Origin: Amblyomma americanum
Lineage: Eukaryota; Arthropoda; Arachnida; Ixodida; Ixodidae
DNA: 64,000 nucleotides
Direction: 5' to 3'
Assembly: GCF_052857255.1 (NCBI RefSeq)
Contig: NC_135505.1
Coordinates: 50,999,007-51,063,006 of the forward strand
A model generated the notes under the pieces. The model searched no databases, was not told the origin of the DNA, and worked only from the letters and a program-made list of their open reading frames with translations. A program made the position numbers and the translations under genes. Positions 10,065-21,809 of this stretch are shown piece by piece; position 1 is the first letter of the stretch, and every line of letters starts with the position of its first letter.

Positions 10065-12108
10065 CGCCGCAGAAGGGATTAGATGCACTGCTGTAAATAT
10101 AACGTCGCTATGTTTTTGCAATGACCTACGCAAGATGTCTACTATGCTGAGAACGCCATTAGTCTTCCTGATCCCGTAGTAGCTGAAAACAAATTGAAAA
10201 CATAAGTACTCATAGAAACGAAAATCAACCAATATTCATGCGAATGAGTACCGCAGTATTGAGACTGTGCCCTCAGAAATCATACATTTTGAACCGCAGG
10301 CGAAGCAACAAATCATAAATCAATGCACATTGTCCACTAGAGACAAGTTCTGGCAATTACATGGACTTAAGCGGACACCAATGCTGCCGAATACAAGTTT
10401 TAAAATAGTTTAAGTATCCTTTTCTTCCCCTGGAGAAACTGAAACAAATACTAATTTCTACGGCAAGCTGCCACCTGTATTCCTTTTTGTATTTTCCGGT
10501 TCCGCCTTTCGGGTCTGCTTCGAAGTGTGCAGACGGTTCTTGCAATAAGTTTCATGGATTATGCAGCTTATGGTTCGTGTGGTACCTTCAAGAAACGTGC
10601 TGTTCTGTGTGCGTTGGCAAATGTAGAAGCGCATGCGCTCACGTGCTGTCGTCAACGGGTCGCGGCTTACTCCAAGGATCATTTCTGTTCTTAGTAGCTT
10701 TTCAGTGTGTATTTGTTGTGGGCTCTGGCCAACGTTTCCTCAATTTAGGAACCACCGAAGAGGCACGGTTGTCTTTGGCGCTCTGTGTCACGTGTAGAAA
10801 GGTTGAAGTCCTGGGAGATTTTATTGTGCGCTACTATGCGGTAGATGTGCCAAAGATGCCGCATACTGTGCTGGTCGGACTTGTTTCTGCGGTGCCGGTG
10901 ATGTAAAGCGAAGAGCGGTTTGCATGATTACCTAGTTACATTAGAAGGTAAGCCTTATTCTCAATTTATGCTAGTTGTGCATATACCAAAGCATCGTTTA
11001 CGAGAACGACGATCTATCGTAATGCAGTGTTTCCCAATAGAGCTCCAAAAAAGGGCTGGAGGCAGTTTTCGGCTACTTGTTGCACGAAAAGGGCACAGGT
11101 AGGAGCAAGAGAAGGACTCGCGGCTGCTCACATTTTTGAGTAAAGGAATGCTATAAAGTATTAGTTTGTCCTAAGCTTTTCGTGTCTTTAGCATTTGCAG
11201 GGGCTTCGTGGCGCGCTTTTCTCAAACAGCTATTGTTAAGTGCTAATATGCTCTGTCTGGTTGTGTGCATTTTTCTCTCGTGCTAGTTCTCATCATTTTG
11301 CACGTTTAGAGCAAATGCATTCTGGCTGTGAGTAAAATGAGAGCAGGGGCATTCTGCGTGTGAGTAGAATGTGCCGTTGATGTTCGAGAAAGCGCTTGGA
11401 ATTTGCGTCCTCGGGGATTCAATCCTCCACGCGTCGCCTATGGCGCATGCACTACTGTCTAACCGGAACGAACTGGAACGCACCCGGGGTGAGTCGACTG
11501 AAGCTGTCGCTTTATAGGCCATCAAAAACCTCTTTACAAGCCGCAAAACGGGCCCAAATGTTCAGTGCACTGCTATTTTATCGGCCGCTTAGTGGACAAG
11601 TTTCGAGCACCGCTGTGCTCGCGCAGCTTCAGGCTGTGCGTTGCGGCTCATATTCTGCATGATAGCACATTTATCTGTGTCATGTTTCTGAATTATGCTC
11701 GGGTCATGCGAGCATCTATTTTTCTTTTTATGATGTCACTCTTGTGTCTGATTACCACGCAGTGCCGCATTTTGATCAATGTCACTGTATAGTGATTCTA
11801 CGCAATGAACGCATCGAATTACTCTCCTCCATCATGACTACAGGCATGCACATGCACATGTGAATCCTCATTTTACTAAGAAACTTGTATCACAAGTAAC
11901 ACTATCACAGGGCATGGGTACAACAAACACGTGCAAGAAAAGGCCTCCAAATTCAGCTAGAGCTTCGCGTTTTTTTTTCGCAGTTCTTGAAAATGACCTC
12001 AACTAGAAAAACAATTGCAAAATTGGCTACAGGATGCGGGTCTAAAAATAACGCACAATCGAAAATACAGACTTGACCTCGATATGAACAAACGAACTTG
12101 AACCCAGC
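10065..12108. other. non-coding; contains one unexplained 139-codon open stretch
   Basis: No recognised gene. 10487-10906 on the plus strand is open for 139 codons (Cys-rich in its first half, ending VLVGLVSAVPVM), and after a gap 10920-11102 is open again with VHIPKHRLRERRS. They could be one decayed coding sequence, but I cannot name a family. The edge at 12109-12113 is the left target duplication of element E. Confidence 0.4.
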
Positions 12109-12113
12109 ATGTC

Positions 12114-12970
12114 TGTCACGGATCTCTCCTGAGAACACTCGGACCGAAAGAACGGACTAGGTGACGGGTGTACCCACACAAACGCACATTTAATACAGCC
12201 TAAGTGACACACACACTAGAACACAAAACTAACAAAACAAACACAAAACACAAATACTATAAATACACACGACCCGGGCACACTGCTATCAGCGTCTACT
12301 ACTAGCGTTCGGTGTTCGTGCTCACGTTTGGTTCGGTGTGGCTGCGGCGTTGCATGGATCCAGTATCCGGCGTCATGGCGGCGTTCGACGTGCTTGGGCT
12401 GGCGTCGCTGGCGACGTTCGACGCGCTTGGACGGGCGTCGCTGGCTGCGTCTTACAAGCTCCAGCTCCAAGCGCCCGTGGAGGTGATGCCGGTGTTGTTG
12501 GCGTTGGGGGCACCACCCGGATGGGTGGCAACAGCGCTGGAGACACCCCTGGCCGTAGCAGGTGGTATCGTCCTCAGTTGACTCCCCGGAACGGGCTCAG
12601 GCACGGCAGGAAGTCCACGATGCGATGCCGTAGAACGCGAGCTCACCGGAGCAGTAGCCGGGGTCGCTCTCTTCCAGCCAAAGTGTCCTTGACCCGTCGG
12701 AGCCTCCGCCTCTCTCCTGTTCCCCCCAGTGCCTCGATCTCACTCGCCCTTTTATAGCCTCGGTGTTAGTCCACGTAAGCCTTGTCGTCGTCTTCTTCTC
12801 TTCTCCACCAATCATTTCTCTCCACCTCACCGAATGCTTATCCCCCAATCCTCTCTCTCCACCTCACCGAATGCTTCTTCTCCCTCTTTTTATTCTTCGG
12901 TTAATTCACGTCGTCTTCTTCACAACTCTATCCTTTAAAATTTAATTAAGGCTCCTTAATTTATGTGACA
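12114..12970 (-). repeat. 3' LTR of element E
   Basis: 857 bases, matching 30733-31949 throughout once the 387-bp insert of the right copy is removed. This copy also holds an extra ~36-bp tandem duplication of GGCGTCGCTGGCGACGTTCG-type sequence (about 12380-12450) that the right copy lacks. A CCCTTTTATAG at about 12748 marks the empty site of the insert found in the other LTR. Confidence 0.9.
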
Positions 12971-13167
12971 AGGGCCCCCTCTCTCAAGAGTTTTTCCATG
13001 AAAAACTGTTCACGTCATTCTCATCTAAAAGCCATCCAGCCAAACGACTATCTTCTGTGGCGATTCTGTACCCAACACTTAACACACCGCAGTGGCGCAG
13101 CACACACCAAACGCGTACCACTAACGCAGTACACCAAATTGCGTTTGCAGAACGCTAACACACCACT

Positions 13168-13318
13168 GCCGTTGTCCGTACAGAGTCCTTTATACGCATG
13201 TTGGTCTCCGCAACACTTCTTTGTATAATCACATAACATAACAGCCGTTGTCCGTACAGAGTCCTTAATACTTATGCTGGTGTCCGCAACACACTTCCTT
13301 GTATAATCACATAGCACC
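13168..13318. repeat. two-copy ~76-bp tandem repeat
   Basis: 13168-13243 and 13244-13318 share GCCGTTGTCCGTACAGAGTCC, a Cys-free AT-rich middle and TTGTATAATCACATA. It sits between the integrase end and the 3' LTR of element E, where RT would be expected in a Gmr1-like element. Confidence 0.8.
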
Positions 13319-13426
13319 AACAACAGCAACAACAAGATAAATCCCAGAGACAGATTAACACAGCAACAACAACATACATCCCGGGTATACCTAGAGCTGT
13401 TCAGTTAGCTCTATCTGCATACAAGT

Positions 13427-13858
13427 CTAATTTGCAACATATGACCTCCGTTTTGTCTGTTCCTTCCGAAAATATCTCCCCTTTGATTTGAAGTAGAGCT
13501 GTAATCGTCTGTCTTCATTCACTTTGGGCTTCATTAGTACCTTATCGCCTCCTGCATTTTTCTCCCCGCTGCACGTGGGCCCCTCGGCAACATCACCTGT
13601 CTCCTCGGCCACTACCGCACATCCAACCTTAGGGGCGTCCCGCACGGGACCCCTTTCTTCGTATTTCGTCAACATATTTACATGGAAAACGTTCTTAGTG
13701 TCATCTGCCAATAATTCATAACCCAAGTCCTTTTTCCTCTGCGTCACACCGTACGGGCCCTTCCATTGCATCATTAACTTATTATGATCCGTGGTAGCAG
13801 TACAAAAACCCTGTCGCCCGGATTCAGATTTCTGTGAAGGGCTTTCTTGTCATCATAT
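13427..13858 (-). pseudogene. pol: integrase C-terminal domain of element E (distal piece)
   Basis: Minus strand from 13858: YDDKKALHRNLNPGDR, a break, then QWKGPYGVTQRKKD (GPY/F module, about 13770-13730), FHVNMLTKYEERG, and a tail VNEDRRLQLYFKSKG before stops at about 13430. It continues the frame of the integrase piece that ends at 27856: RERYKRY joins YDDKKALHRN once element B and one copy of ATAT are removed. The tail resembles the spacer that precedes RT in elements with integrase first; RT itself is absent. Confidence 0.85.
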
Positions 13859-14061
13859 TGTCACTGAGAAACGCTTGGCGTAAACAGGGCTGGTTTATTT
13901 CCTTTAATTAGACGCGCAAGACGTTGGAACGCGCAAGGCAGCCGGCAGCACGAGAGATTAAGAAGAAGCATCTAGCCCCGAGATGGCACAAGGCTTGCCA
14001 ACTGCCAGGAAATGCAGTTTAGCCGCTGTATGGCGCCACTAGAGTAGTTAGTAGCGTAGCA
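13859..14061 (-). repeat. 3' LTR of element B
   Basis: 203 bases matching 27647-27851 with scattered substitutions and small indels (roughly nine in ten bases agree by eye). The reverse complement starts TGCTACGCTACTAAC and ends CAGTGACA. The polypurine tract lies just inside, at 14062-14078. Confidence 0.9.
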
Positions 14062-14168
14062 TTGCTTTCTCTCTCTTGAAATCACCGACTCGGTGTGGTA
14101 GTAATTGCAGGCAGGACCACAAGGGTAGTCGTACGTGTCCGGCGTGTGGTGTAGGCACGAGCGAGGGG

Positions 14169-15146
14169 CTAGCGGGCGTTGTACGGCTTCATCCGAGCGA
14201 CGTGGACAACTTCGGAGGTCGGCCGTCTAGAAGAGCGAACTGTTCCTTGGGGAAGAACTTCGTAGGTAACTTGACTGAGCTGGCGGAGCACCTCGTAGGG
14301 GCCAAAGTATCTGCGTAGAAGCTTCTCAAAGCGTCCCCTCATGCGGATTGGGCTCCACACCCAGACTTGTTCGCCGGGCAGGTAACGCACATTCCGGTGG
14401 CAGAGGTTGTATCGCTGAGCGTCGTGAACTTGCTGGTGCCGGATGCGCTGTCGAGCGAGTTGGCGGGCGGCCTCAGCGTAACGAACAAATTGGGCAGAAC
14501 AAATTGGGTAGCGCTAGCTGGAAGCAGCACCGCATCCAGCATGGTTGGGGCTTCGCGACCATGTACTAAACGAAATGGAGTGAAGCGTGTCGTTTCCTGG
14601 ACCACAGTATTATAAGCAAAGGTGACGTAAGGGAGTATGGCGTCCCAGTTCCGGTGGTCCGCGTCGACATACATAGAAATCATGTCGGCGATCGTCTTGC
14701 TGAGCCGTTCGGTGAGGCCGTTCGTTTGAGGGTGGTAAGCGGTTCTTTTGCGGCGACTGGTGCCGCTTAGGCGCATAACCTCCTGCGTAAGGGCCGAGGT
14801 GAACGCTGTTTCCCTGTCAGTTAAAACGATGGTGGGTGCACCGTGACGAAGCACAATGTTTTGAATAAAAAAGTTCGCAATTTCGTCAGCAGTACCACGG
14901 GGAAGAGCTTTAGTCTCACAGTATCGGCTGAGGTAGTCGGTGGCGACCACAATGTAGCGGTTACCCAGAGAGGACTCCGGAAATGGGCCGAGCATGTCCA
15001 TGCCAACTTGGTGGAAGGGAACCTGAGGCGGATCAATAGACTGGAGTAGGCCGGCTGGCTTAGTCGGCGGCGTCTTGCGACGCTGGCACTCGCAGCAAGT
15101 TCTTACGTAACGTTTCACAACTGCAGCAACCCTTCGCCAGTAGTAT
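14169..15146 (-). pseudogene. pol: integrase core and C-terminus of element B
   Basis: Minus strand from 15146: YYWRRVAAVVKRYVRTCCECQRRK (end of the HHCC zinc domain), then the core with VATDYLSRY (Asp), VLTDRETAF (Asp) and NGLTERLSKTIAD (Glu), open to 14339. The C-terminal GPY/F module FGPYEVLRQL follows in another frame at 14390-14169. The zinc-domain His residues lie on the far side of element C at about 20300. One frame change in the C-terminus and the insertion of C disable it. Confidence 0.9.
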
Positions 15147-15297
15147 TGCAGCGGGTAGACGCCGACGACGACATTGAGTGAGTGAACGAGTGGACGAGGA
15201 AGAAGACGAGAACTCATCTCTGGCTGTGTTCTTAGTGCCGCCCGTAGCTTTTCATTCGTTTTTGTAAATAACTGTAAATATATTCTTTCCCGCAACG
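15147..15297 (+). repeat. 5' LTR of element C
   Basis: 151 bases from TGCAGCGGG to CCCGCAACG. The following TATTTGGTGGAGGTGCGG should hold the tRNA primer-binding site, as the same TTTG(G)/TAGGAGGTGCGG pattern follows the 5' LTR of element B. Confidence 0.9.
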
Positions 15298-15415
15298 TAT
15301 TTGGTGGAGGTGCGGCTTTCCTCTACACCTACCGAAGACGGAGCTCCGCAGCGGCCGCCAGCTGACTTCGCTCACCATGACCTAAGACGCCTCCCAGCAA
15401 ACATCACAATCGGCA

Positions 15416-16564
15416 ATGCCATCGCTCGTTCTTTCTTCCCCTCGTGACCCTGGGACATTTTCTGGCACTGACAACGTTGACGTGGACGACTGGATCAACA
15501 TGTATGAACGCGTGAGTACGTACAACCGCTGGGATCCGACTCTTATGGTCGCGAATGTCATCTTCTATCTAAAAGACACCGCCCGCGTCTGGTACGAGAC
15601 TCACGAAGATTACTTGACCAGCTGGGACGTCTGCAAGCAGAAACTGTGCGAGCTGTTTGGACGGCCGCTCGGCCGAACACTCGAAGCTAAGAGGGAGCTT
15701 GCGTCTAGAGCTCAAACGTCTACGGAATCCTATGTTTCCTACATTCAGGACGTGTTGGCCCTCTGCCACAAAGTTGACAATAACATGCCCGAATCAGACA
15801 AAGTGGGTCACGTGTTGAAGGGGATCGCCGACGACGCCTTCAACCTGCTCGTCTGCAAGAACTGCACTACAGTCGACGGCATTATTAAGGAATGTCGCCG
15901 CTTCGAGGAAGCTAAAAGCAGACGTATTAGTCAGCCGTACACACGCCTCCCCAACACGGCTGCGACTTCCTCATGTGAAGACCTGCTGCACCGGCAAACT
16001 CCTGCGCCTCCAGAAAATGTGGCCTGCATCATTCGACGCGAACTCGAAGCTATGTCCCCTGCCTCCCTGCCTCTACGTGATGGCGACAACCACTTGCCCA
16101 CCATCTCGATGGTACAAGCCGTCGTCCGTCAAGAGCTTGCAAACCTTGGTCTCCAGCCCGTCAGCCCTGTGCGTCCTTCATCACCACCCGACATCACTGC
16201 GATTGCTGCTGAACGACCTTCCTACTTCGCTCCACGTCGCCGTAACCCTAACGACTGGCGGACACCCGACGACAGACCCATTTGTTTCCTCTGCCACCGC
16301 ATTGGCCACATCTCCCGTCACAGTCGCAATTATTGGTCTCGTCGTAGCACATACAGTCATCTAAGCTCTCACCGCAACGATGACCAGCCCCGCCACTTCA
16401 CGCCCCCTCCAGCCCAGCAGAGTGCTACCGTTGACGGCCAGATTTCCCGCTCCAGGCGCTCCCCGTCCCCCCTGCAGCTCGTTCGCCCCTACGCCGTCGC
16501 TCTTCTCCTGGCCCCTACGGACGCTCGCAAGCGGAAAACTAGACGCTGCAGTGTCTGGAGGTGA
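15416..16564 (+). CDS. gag: Gag polyprotein of element C
   Basis: 382 codons, ATG at 15416 (the next ATG is 63 bases on; this one follows the leader directly). Residues about 10-150 form a Ty3-type capsid fold region (GTFSGTDNVDVDDWINMYE, then VIFYLKDTARVWYET and SYVSYIQDVLALC). Near residue 284 there is a zinc knuckle CFLCHRIGHISRHS in which the last Cys of CX2CX4HX4C is Ser. The tail is Pro/Arg-rich. Assembles virus-like particles in active relatives; the lost zinc ligand makes RNA packaging doubtful. Pol follows in a different frame 58 bases later. Confidence 0.85.
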   Translation: MPSLVLSSPRDPGTFSGTDNVDVDDWINMYERVSTYNRWDPTLMVANVIFYLKDTARVWYETHEDYLTSWDVCKQKLCELFGRPLGRTLEAKRELASRAQTSTESYVSYIQDVLALCHKVDNNMPESDKVGHVLKGIADDAFNLLVCKNCTTVDGIIKECRRFEEAKSRRISQPYTRLPNTAATSSCEDLLHRQTPAPPENVACIIRRELEAMSPASLPLRDGDNHLPTISMVQAVVRQELANLGLQPVSPVRPSSPPDITAIAAERPSYFAPRRRNPNDWRTPDDRPICFLCHRIGHISRHSRNYWSRRSTYSHLSSHRNDDQPRHFTPPPAQQSATVDGQISRSRRSPSPLQLVRPYAVALLLAPTDARKRKTRRCSVWR

Positions 16565-16622
16565 TGCTGCAGTACAGCCCCAGTCCCAAAATCCTCGCTT
16601 AGCCCTTCGCGCACACTAAAAT

Positions 16623-17654
16623 TTGCTCGCTATTCATGCAGATGGAGTCCCTGTGAGAGCCCTGATCGACACGGGCGCGCACGTGTCCTTCATGAGTTCC
16701 ACCCTACGACGCCGCCTCAGAAAGGTACTGACCCCTGCACCCACAGCCGTTCTCCGCGTTGCCGACGGCGGAACGCCTCCTGTGGTTGGACTATGCACAG
16801 CCCGTGTGACCATATCCGGCCGCCATACATCCGTTCTATTCTCTGTTCTGGACCAGTGCCCTCATGACGTCATTCTTGGCCTCGACTTTCTGTCTGAGCA
16901 TTCAGCCCTCATCAACTGCGCCACCAGTGTTGTCCAGCTTGACCTTCCTTTTTCTGCTGAGTCGCCGTCCTCAGTTGTACCTAGTCTTTGTGCTGTCGAC
17001 TTTGTCCGTCTACCGCCTCAAGCCGCAACTTACATTTCTTTCTCATCTGTTCCCCCTGTCCCTGATGGCCCCTACGTAGTCACTCCGGACCTTGACGTTG
17101 CCCTCACGCGAAGTATTGCGCTTGCGCGCACTGTCTTTACAATGTCGGCAAACCGTGCGTACCTTCCGGTTCTGAACTTTGGCTCGTCTATCCAACCGCT
17201 CCCGCAAGGCATCTCACTCGCCACGCTGTGCCCTGCTGCCGAATGTGTCATATCAGTGGTGGACAGCCGCTTACCTTCCACTCATCAATGCCTGTTGCCT
17301 GCGGCAACATCACCAGAAAAACCAACGGATGACTACGCCGACATGATCTGTTCTGACCTACCAGCGAAGCAAGCTCACGATCTTAGGTGCCTCTTATCAT
17401 CTTTTCGCGACATCTTCGACTTTGATGCCCGTGTTTTGACTCATACCTCTGTGGTGACGCATCGGATAAACACCGGTGATGCCGCTCCTCTCCACAGACG
17501 TCCGTACCGCGTGTCCAGCGCTGAACGCACCGTCATAAATCAAGAGATCGATAAGATGCTCGCAAAAGACATCATCGAGCCCTCGTCAAGCCCTTGGGTT
17601 TCTCCAGTTGTCCTGGTAAAAAAAGAAGGACGGCAGCTGGCGCTTCTGCGTTGA
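16623..17654 (+). pseudogene. pol: protease and N-terminal pol of element C
   Basis: Frame 3 starts after a TAA at 16618-16620, so expression would need a frameshift from gag. Aspartic protease with intact ALIDTGAHVSFM (about 16660-16695) and DVILGLDFLSEH. Then a linker, and the RT start HRINTGDAAPLHRRPYR and IIEPSSSPWVSPVVLV. At about 17617-17635 (GTAAAAAAAGAAGG) a one-base excess in the A-run region shifts the frame, which ends at TGA 17652-17654. Confidence 0.85.
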
Positions 17655-18760
17655 TTACCGGCACCTAAACCGCATCACAAAAAAAGACGTATATCCTCTC
17701 CCGAGGATCGATGATGCATTAGATTGCCTCCACGGCGCCAAATATTTCTCTTCAATTGACCTTCGATCGGGGTACTGGTAAATTGCCGTAGATGAAAAGG
17801 ACCGTGAAAAGACCGCATTCGTGACGCCTGATGGCTTATACCAATTTAAAGTCATGCCATTCGGACTCTGTAACGCGCCGGCTACCTTTGAACGAATGAT
17901 GGACTCCCTTCTTCGCGGCTTTAAGTGGTCTACCTGCCTCTGCTACCTAGACGATGTTGTGGTTTTCTCGCCTACTGTTGCCACGCACCTCGAACGCATC
18001 TCCAGTATTTTGACAGTGTTTCGTAACGCCGGACTCCAGCTGAAATCATCGAAATGCAAATTCGGTCGCCGCCAGCTCACTATTTTCGGACACCTGGTTG
18101 ATGCTTCTGGTGTACGCCCAGATCCAGTCAAAATTCAAGCCGTGAAGGAGTTTCCTCTTCCTAGGTCGTCGAAAGATATGCGCAGCTTTGTCGGCTTGTG
18201 CTCGTATTTTCAACGTTTTATCAAAGATTTCGCCGGCATCGCTCACCCCCTCACCGACCTTCTTAAGAACGACACCCCCTTTATCTGGGGCCCTGGTCAA
18301 GAAAACTCATTTTTCTCCCTCGTTCATTTGCTAACCTCTCCGCCTATCTTAGCCCATTTTGACCCGTCGTCTTCCACAGAGATTCGCACCGACGCCTCCG
18401 AATATGGAATCGGTGCCGTGCTAGCCCAACGTCAACAGGGCCAAGATCGCGTCATCGCTTATGCCAGCCGCCTACTTTCCGCCGCAGAGCAAAATTACTC
18501 CATTACTGAGCGCTAGTGTCTCGCCCTTGTCTGCGCTGTCGCTAAATTCCGCCCGTACCTGTTCGGCCGCTCATTCACTGCCGTCACTGATCACCACGCT
18601 CTCTGTTGGCTGTCTTCACTAAAAGATCCCACCGGTCGCCTTGGGCGCTAGGCTTTGCGCCTTCAAGAGTATTTATACTCTGTCGTGTACAAGTCCGGTC
18701 GTCACCACCAGGATGCTGACTGTTTATCCCGATACCCTGTGAAGCCACCTGACCTCGAAG
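17636..18760 (+). pseudogene. pol: reverse transcriptase and RNase H of element C
   Basis: After the frame shift: [22 protein letters not shown] (in parts), a TAA for Gln at 17779-17781, then an open run 17821-18516 with VMPFGLCNAPATFERMMD and polymerase box CYLDDVVVF (about 17940-17966). RNase H starts with IRTDASEYGIGAVLAQ (about 18385-18430). TAG at 18514-18516 replaces the expected Glu of the catalytic TEREC motif, and TAG at 18649-18651 replaces an expected Trp. The rest (LQEYLYSVVYKSGRHHQDADCLSRYP) is well kept. Confidence 0.9.
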
Positions 18761-20061
18761 ACGCTGAGACCCTACCCTGCCTCTTAGCTATCACTGCTCT
18801 CACCGATATCGCCAACGAACAGCGCAACGACTCAGCTTTACAACCTATCTTTGGTGGCCTCCGCTCTGCAAACCGATCTCCGTCTCTGCACCTTTATGTG
18901 CTCCAGAATGGCATTTTGTATCGCCGCAACCTACGCTCCGACGGTCCTCCGCTGCTCCTCGTCATACCCCAACATCTACGTTCTTCTGTCCTTGAGGAAT
19001 TGCACGATCTGCCGACAGCCGGCCACCTTGGCGTGTCCCGCACGTACGCTTGATTGCGGCACCGCTTCTTTTGGCCTGGACTGTATCGTTCCGTCAAGCG
19101 GTACGTTGCCGCTTGCGACCTGTGTCAACGCCGGAAAAGGCCCTCCACTTTGCCTGCCGGTCTTCTAGAACCCATCGACGTACCTCCGGAACCTTTTCAC
19201 CGTGTTGGCCTTGACCTTCTGTGTCCTTTTCCCACGTCCCTCTCCGGTAACAAGTGGATCGCTGTCGGAACTGATTATACGACTCGGTACGCCATCACGC
19301 GTGCTTTGCCCACCAGCTGCGCTACTGATGTCACCAATTTTCTTCTCCAAGACGTAATTCTTCACCATGGCGCCCCTCGTCAACTGCTCACCGACCGCGG
19401 TCGTTATTTTCTGTCCAGATTGATTGATGACATTCTTCGTTCGTGTGCCACGCAGCACCAGCTCGCGACAGCTTACCATCCACAAACCAACGGGCTTACG
19501 GAACGGTTCAACCGCACGCTCACCGATATGTTAGCAATGTACGTCTCACCGGACCACCGCGATTGGGACGCAGCCTTGCCTTATGTGACATTTGCATATA
19601 ACTCTTCACGGCATGACACAACAGGCTATTCCCCTTTCTACCTTTTGTTTGGTAGGCACCCCCTATTGCCTTTGGGCACACTCATGCCGCCTTCTACAGT
19701 CCCAACCACTGCTTACGCTCAGGACGCCATCGCCCAGGCCACGCTGGCTCGCCAAATAGCCCGTATTCGGCTCCGTGCCACTCAAGCTTCCCAGAAGTCC
19801 GCCTACGACCACCGGCACCGGGCCGTCGAATATCACCCCGGATTACTCGTCCTTCTCTGGACGCCGTCGCGCAGCGTCGGTCTCTCCAAGAAGCTCCTTT
19901 CTCACTACCGTGGCCCTTACCGTGTGGTGCGCCGAGTCACCGACGTCAACTATGAAATTGCTCCCCTTGCGTCCTCGCCATCGTCCTCTGGCCCCTCTAC
20001 CGACATCGTCCATGTATGCCGCCTCAAACCTTATCACGACGCTCCTACGCCACCACTCTAA
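18761..20061 (+). pseudogene. pol: integrase of element C
   Basis: HHCC zinc domain at about 19000-19140 (HDLPTAGHLG, then a TGA at 19051-19053 in place of Arg, then CDLCQRRK). Core with VGTDYTTRY (Asp), LLTDRGRYF (Asp) and NGLTERFNRTL (Glu). C-terminal GPY/F module YRGPYRVVRRV at about 19907-19940, ending VHVCRLKPYHD. From 19054 to 20061 it is uninterrupted (335 codons). Only the single stop separates it from the upstream part. Confidence 0.9.
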
Positions 20062-20093
20062 CGCCGAGACGGCGTTTCATCAGCCGGGGGTCC

Positions 20094-20244
20094 TGCAGCG
20101 GGTAGACGACGACGACGACATTGAGTGAGTGAACGAGTGTACGAGAAAGAAGACGAGAACTCATCTCTGGCTGTGTTCTGAGTGCCACCCGTAGCTTTTC
20201 ATTCGTTTTTGTTAATAACTGTAAATATATTCTTTCCCGCAACA
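20094..20244 (+). repeat. 3' LTR of element C
   Basis: 151 bases, TGCAGCGGG to CGCAACA, preceded by a polypurine/G tract GCCGGGGGTCC. Differs from the 5' copy at 7 positions by my count. Confidence 0.9.
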
Positions 20245-20248
20245 GTAA

Positions 20249-20468
20249 TTTTGCCTTATTCGTGCCAAAGTTCGACAAAAACCCAGGTGACCAGAAGATG
20301 GGTCATCATGGATCGCCTGCAGGACTTCGTCGCGAAGGGCCGTAGGCACGACGAGTAGATAGACAGCGTCTGTTGGAGTGTAGTTTTTCTTATACTGGAC
20401 GCCGTCACGTAAACAGAACGACGACAGCCCACGCGAAAAGATTCGCGGTGGAGACTGAGCGCTTCCTT
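20249..20468 (-). pseudogene. pol: integrase N-terminal zinc region of element B (proximal piece)
   Basis: Minus strand: LVVPTALRDEVLQAIHDD, then SSGHLGFCRTLARIRQNY up to the insertion of element C; the His...His half of the HHCC motif is here. The reading resumes at 15146 with YW RRV after C is removed. A frame change near 20470 separates it from RNase H. Confidence 0.85.
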
Positions 20469-21809
20469 CTAGATACTCAATGAGGGGCCGTTGTTTGCTG
20501 TCGTCCCTTTGGTGTTGAATGAGGATGGACGTGGAGATGGCACCGAGAAAAATAGAATCTTCTTCGGGGTCAGTTCGGTTGTTTTGATAGGAGCACGAGA
20601 CAAACAGTCGGCATCACTGTGCTTCCTACCAGACTTATAGACGATGGTGACATCGAATTCTTGAAGTCGAAGGCTACAGCGTGCAAGCCGTCCCGAGGGA
20701 TCTTTGAGGTTCGCCAGCAAACAGAGCGAGTGGTGGTCGCTGACGACCCTGAAAGGGCGGCCATATAGGTACAGGCGAAATTTTGTTACTGCCCACACAA
20801 TGGCCAGGCATTCTTCCTCGGTGGTGGAATAGTTCGCCTCAGATCGTGATAAGGTGCGGCTCGCGTATGCGATTACGCGTTCGAGACCATCCTGCCTCTG
20901 CACAAGGACCGCACCGAGGCCGATGTTGCTGGCGTCTGAGTGTAGTTCAGTGTCGGCTGACTCGTCGAAGTGTCCAAGGATGGGCGTATTTTGGAGACGA
21001 GTGCGGAGGTCTTCAAAGGGTTGCTGTTGCTCCAGACCCCAGAAGAATGGTTCGGAATCTTTCGTGGGTCGCGTGAGGGGCTCAGCGATCTGGGAGAAGT
21101 TCTGCACAAAACGCTGATAATAGGCGCAGAGACCCAGAAAGCGGCGCACACTGCGCTTATCAGTGGGCACAGGAAAAGCAGCCACGGCAGCAGTCTTATC
21201 GGGATCTGGGCTAACCCCTTTAGCGTTCACGATGTGGCCCCGAAACTTCAACTCTACGAAAGCGAAGTGACACTTTTCGGGATTCAGGGAAAGACCGGCC
21301 GACCGAATTGCTTCGAACACAGCGCGCAGGCGTCTCAGGTGCTCTTCGAACGTGTCAGAAAAGATGACAACGTCATCCAAGTACACGAGACAGGACTGCC
21401 ATTTGAGATCGGCAAGAACGGTGTCCATCATCCTCTGGAAGGTTGCAGGAGCCGAGCACAGGCCGAAAGGGAGCACCCGGAATTCGTACAGACCGTCCGG
21501 TGTAATAAAGGCGGTCTTTTTCCGGTCGCGTTCGTCCCCCTCGATTTGCCAATAGCCGCTTCGTAAATCTAGCGATGAGAAGTACTTGGCGTGGCGCAGA
21601 CGGTTCAGAGAGTCTTCAATACGCGGGAGAGGATAAACATCCTTTTTAGTGACTTTAATTAAACGTCTGTAATCAACGCAGAACCGTAGGGTTCCATCTT
21701 TCTTTGCCACTAGAACAACAGGCGACGCCCACGGGCTCGTCGACGGCTGTATCACTTCGTCCTTGAGCATTTCTTGAACTTGGCGGCGAATGGCATCGCG
21801 CTCCTTCAA
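20469..21809 (-). CDS. pol: reverse transcriptase and RNase H of element B
   Basis: 446 codons open on the minus strand. [56 protein letters not shown] (catalytic Asp), [15 protein letters not shown] and polymerase box [12 protein letters not shown] (two catalytic Asp). RNase [17 protein letters not shown] (Asp), [13 protein letters not shown] (Glu), [11 protein letters not shown] (Asp). It ends after the tether with [11 protein letters not shown] and a shifted tail. All catalytic residues are present, so this domain alone could be active, but it is cut off by a frame change from protease at about 21806-21840 and from integrase at 20470. Confidence 0.9.
   Translation of the reverse strand: MKERDAIRRQVQEMLKDEVIQPSTSPWASPVVLVAKKDGTLRFCVDYRRLIKVTKKDVYPLPRIEDSLNRLRHAKYFSSLDLRSGYWQIEGDERDRKKTAFITPDGLYEFRVLPFGLCSAPATFQRMMDTVLADLKWQSCLVYLDDVVIFSDTFEEHLRRLRAVFEAIRSAGLSLNPEKCHFAFVELKFRGHIVNAKGVSPDPDKTAAVAAFPVPTDKRSVRRFLGLCAYYQRFVQNFSQIAEPLTRPTKDSEPFFWGLEQQQPFEDLRTRLQNTPILGHFDESADTELHSDASNIGLGAVLVQRQDGLERVIAYASRTLSRSEANYSTTEEECLAIVWAVTKFRLYLYGRPFRVVSDHHSLCLLANLKDPSGRLARCSLRLQEFDVTIVYKSGRKHSDADCLSRAPIKTTELTPKKILFFSVPSPRPSSFNTKGTTANNGPSLSI

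Larger units (their letters stand above)
15147..20244 (+). mobile_element. complete Ty3/gypsy LTR retrotransposon C (inserted in B integrase)
   Basis: Two 151-bp LTRs (15147-15297, 20094-20244), TG start and CA end, flanked by GTAT (15143-15146) and GTAA (20245-20248), a 4-bp target duplication with one change. Gag, protease, RT, RNase H and integrase follow in standard order. At least four premature stops and one frame change lie in pol. I count 7 differences between the LTRs (about 95% identity), so it is younger than B (LTRs near 90%) yet already dead. Confidence 0.95.

Noticed and set aside
10487..10906. 139-codon Cys-rich open stretch as a secreted protein gene
   Set aside because: No convincing signal peptide, no homologous family recalled; kept only as an unexplained stretch.
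11390..11480. A tRNA gene or SINE head on the minus strand (GGATTGAATCCCC as B box)
   Set aside because: The A box is poor and no cloverleaf could be drawn convincingly; no SINE body follows.
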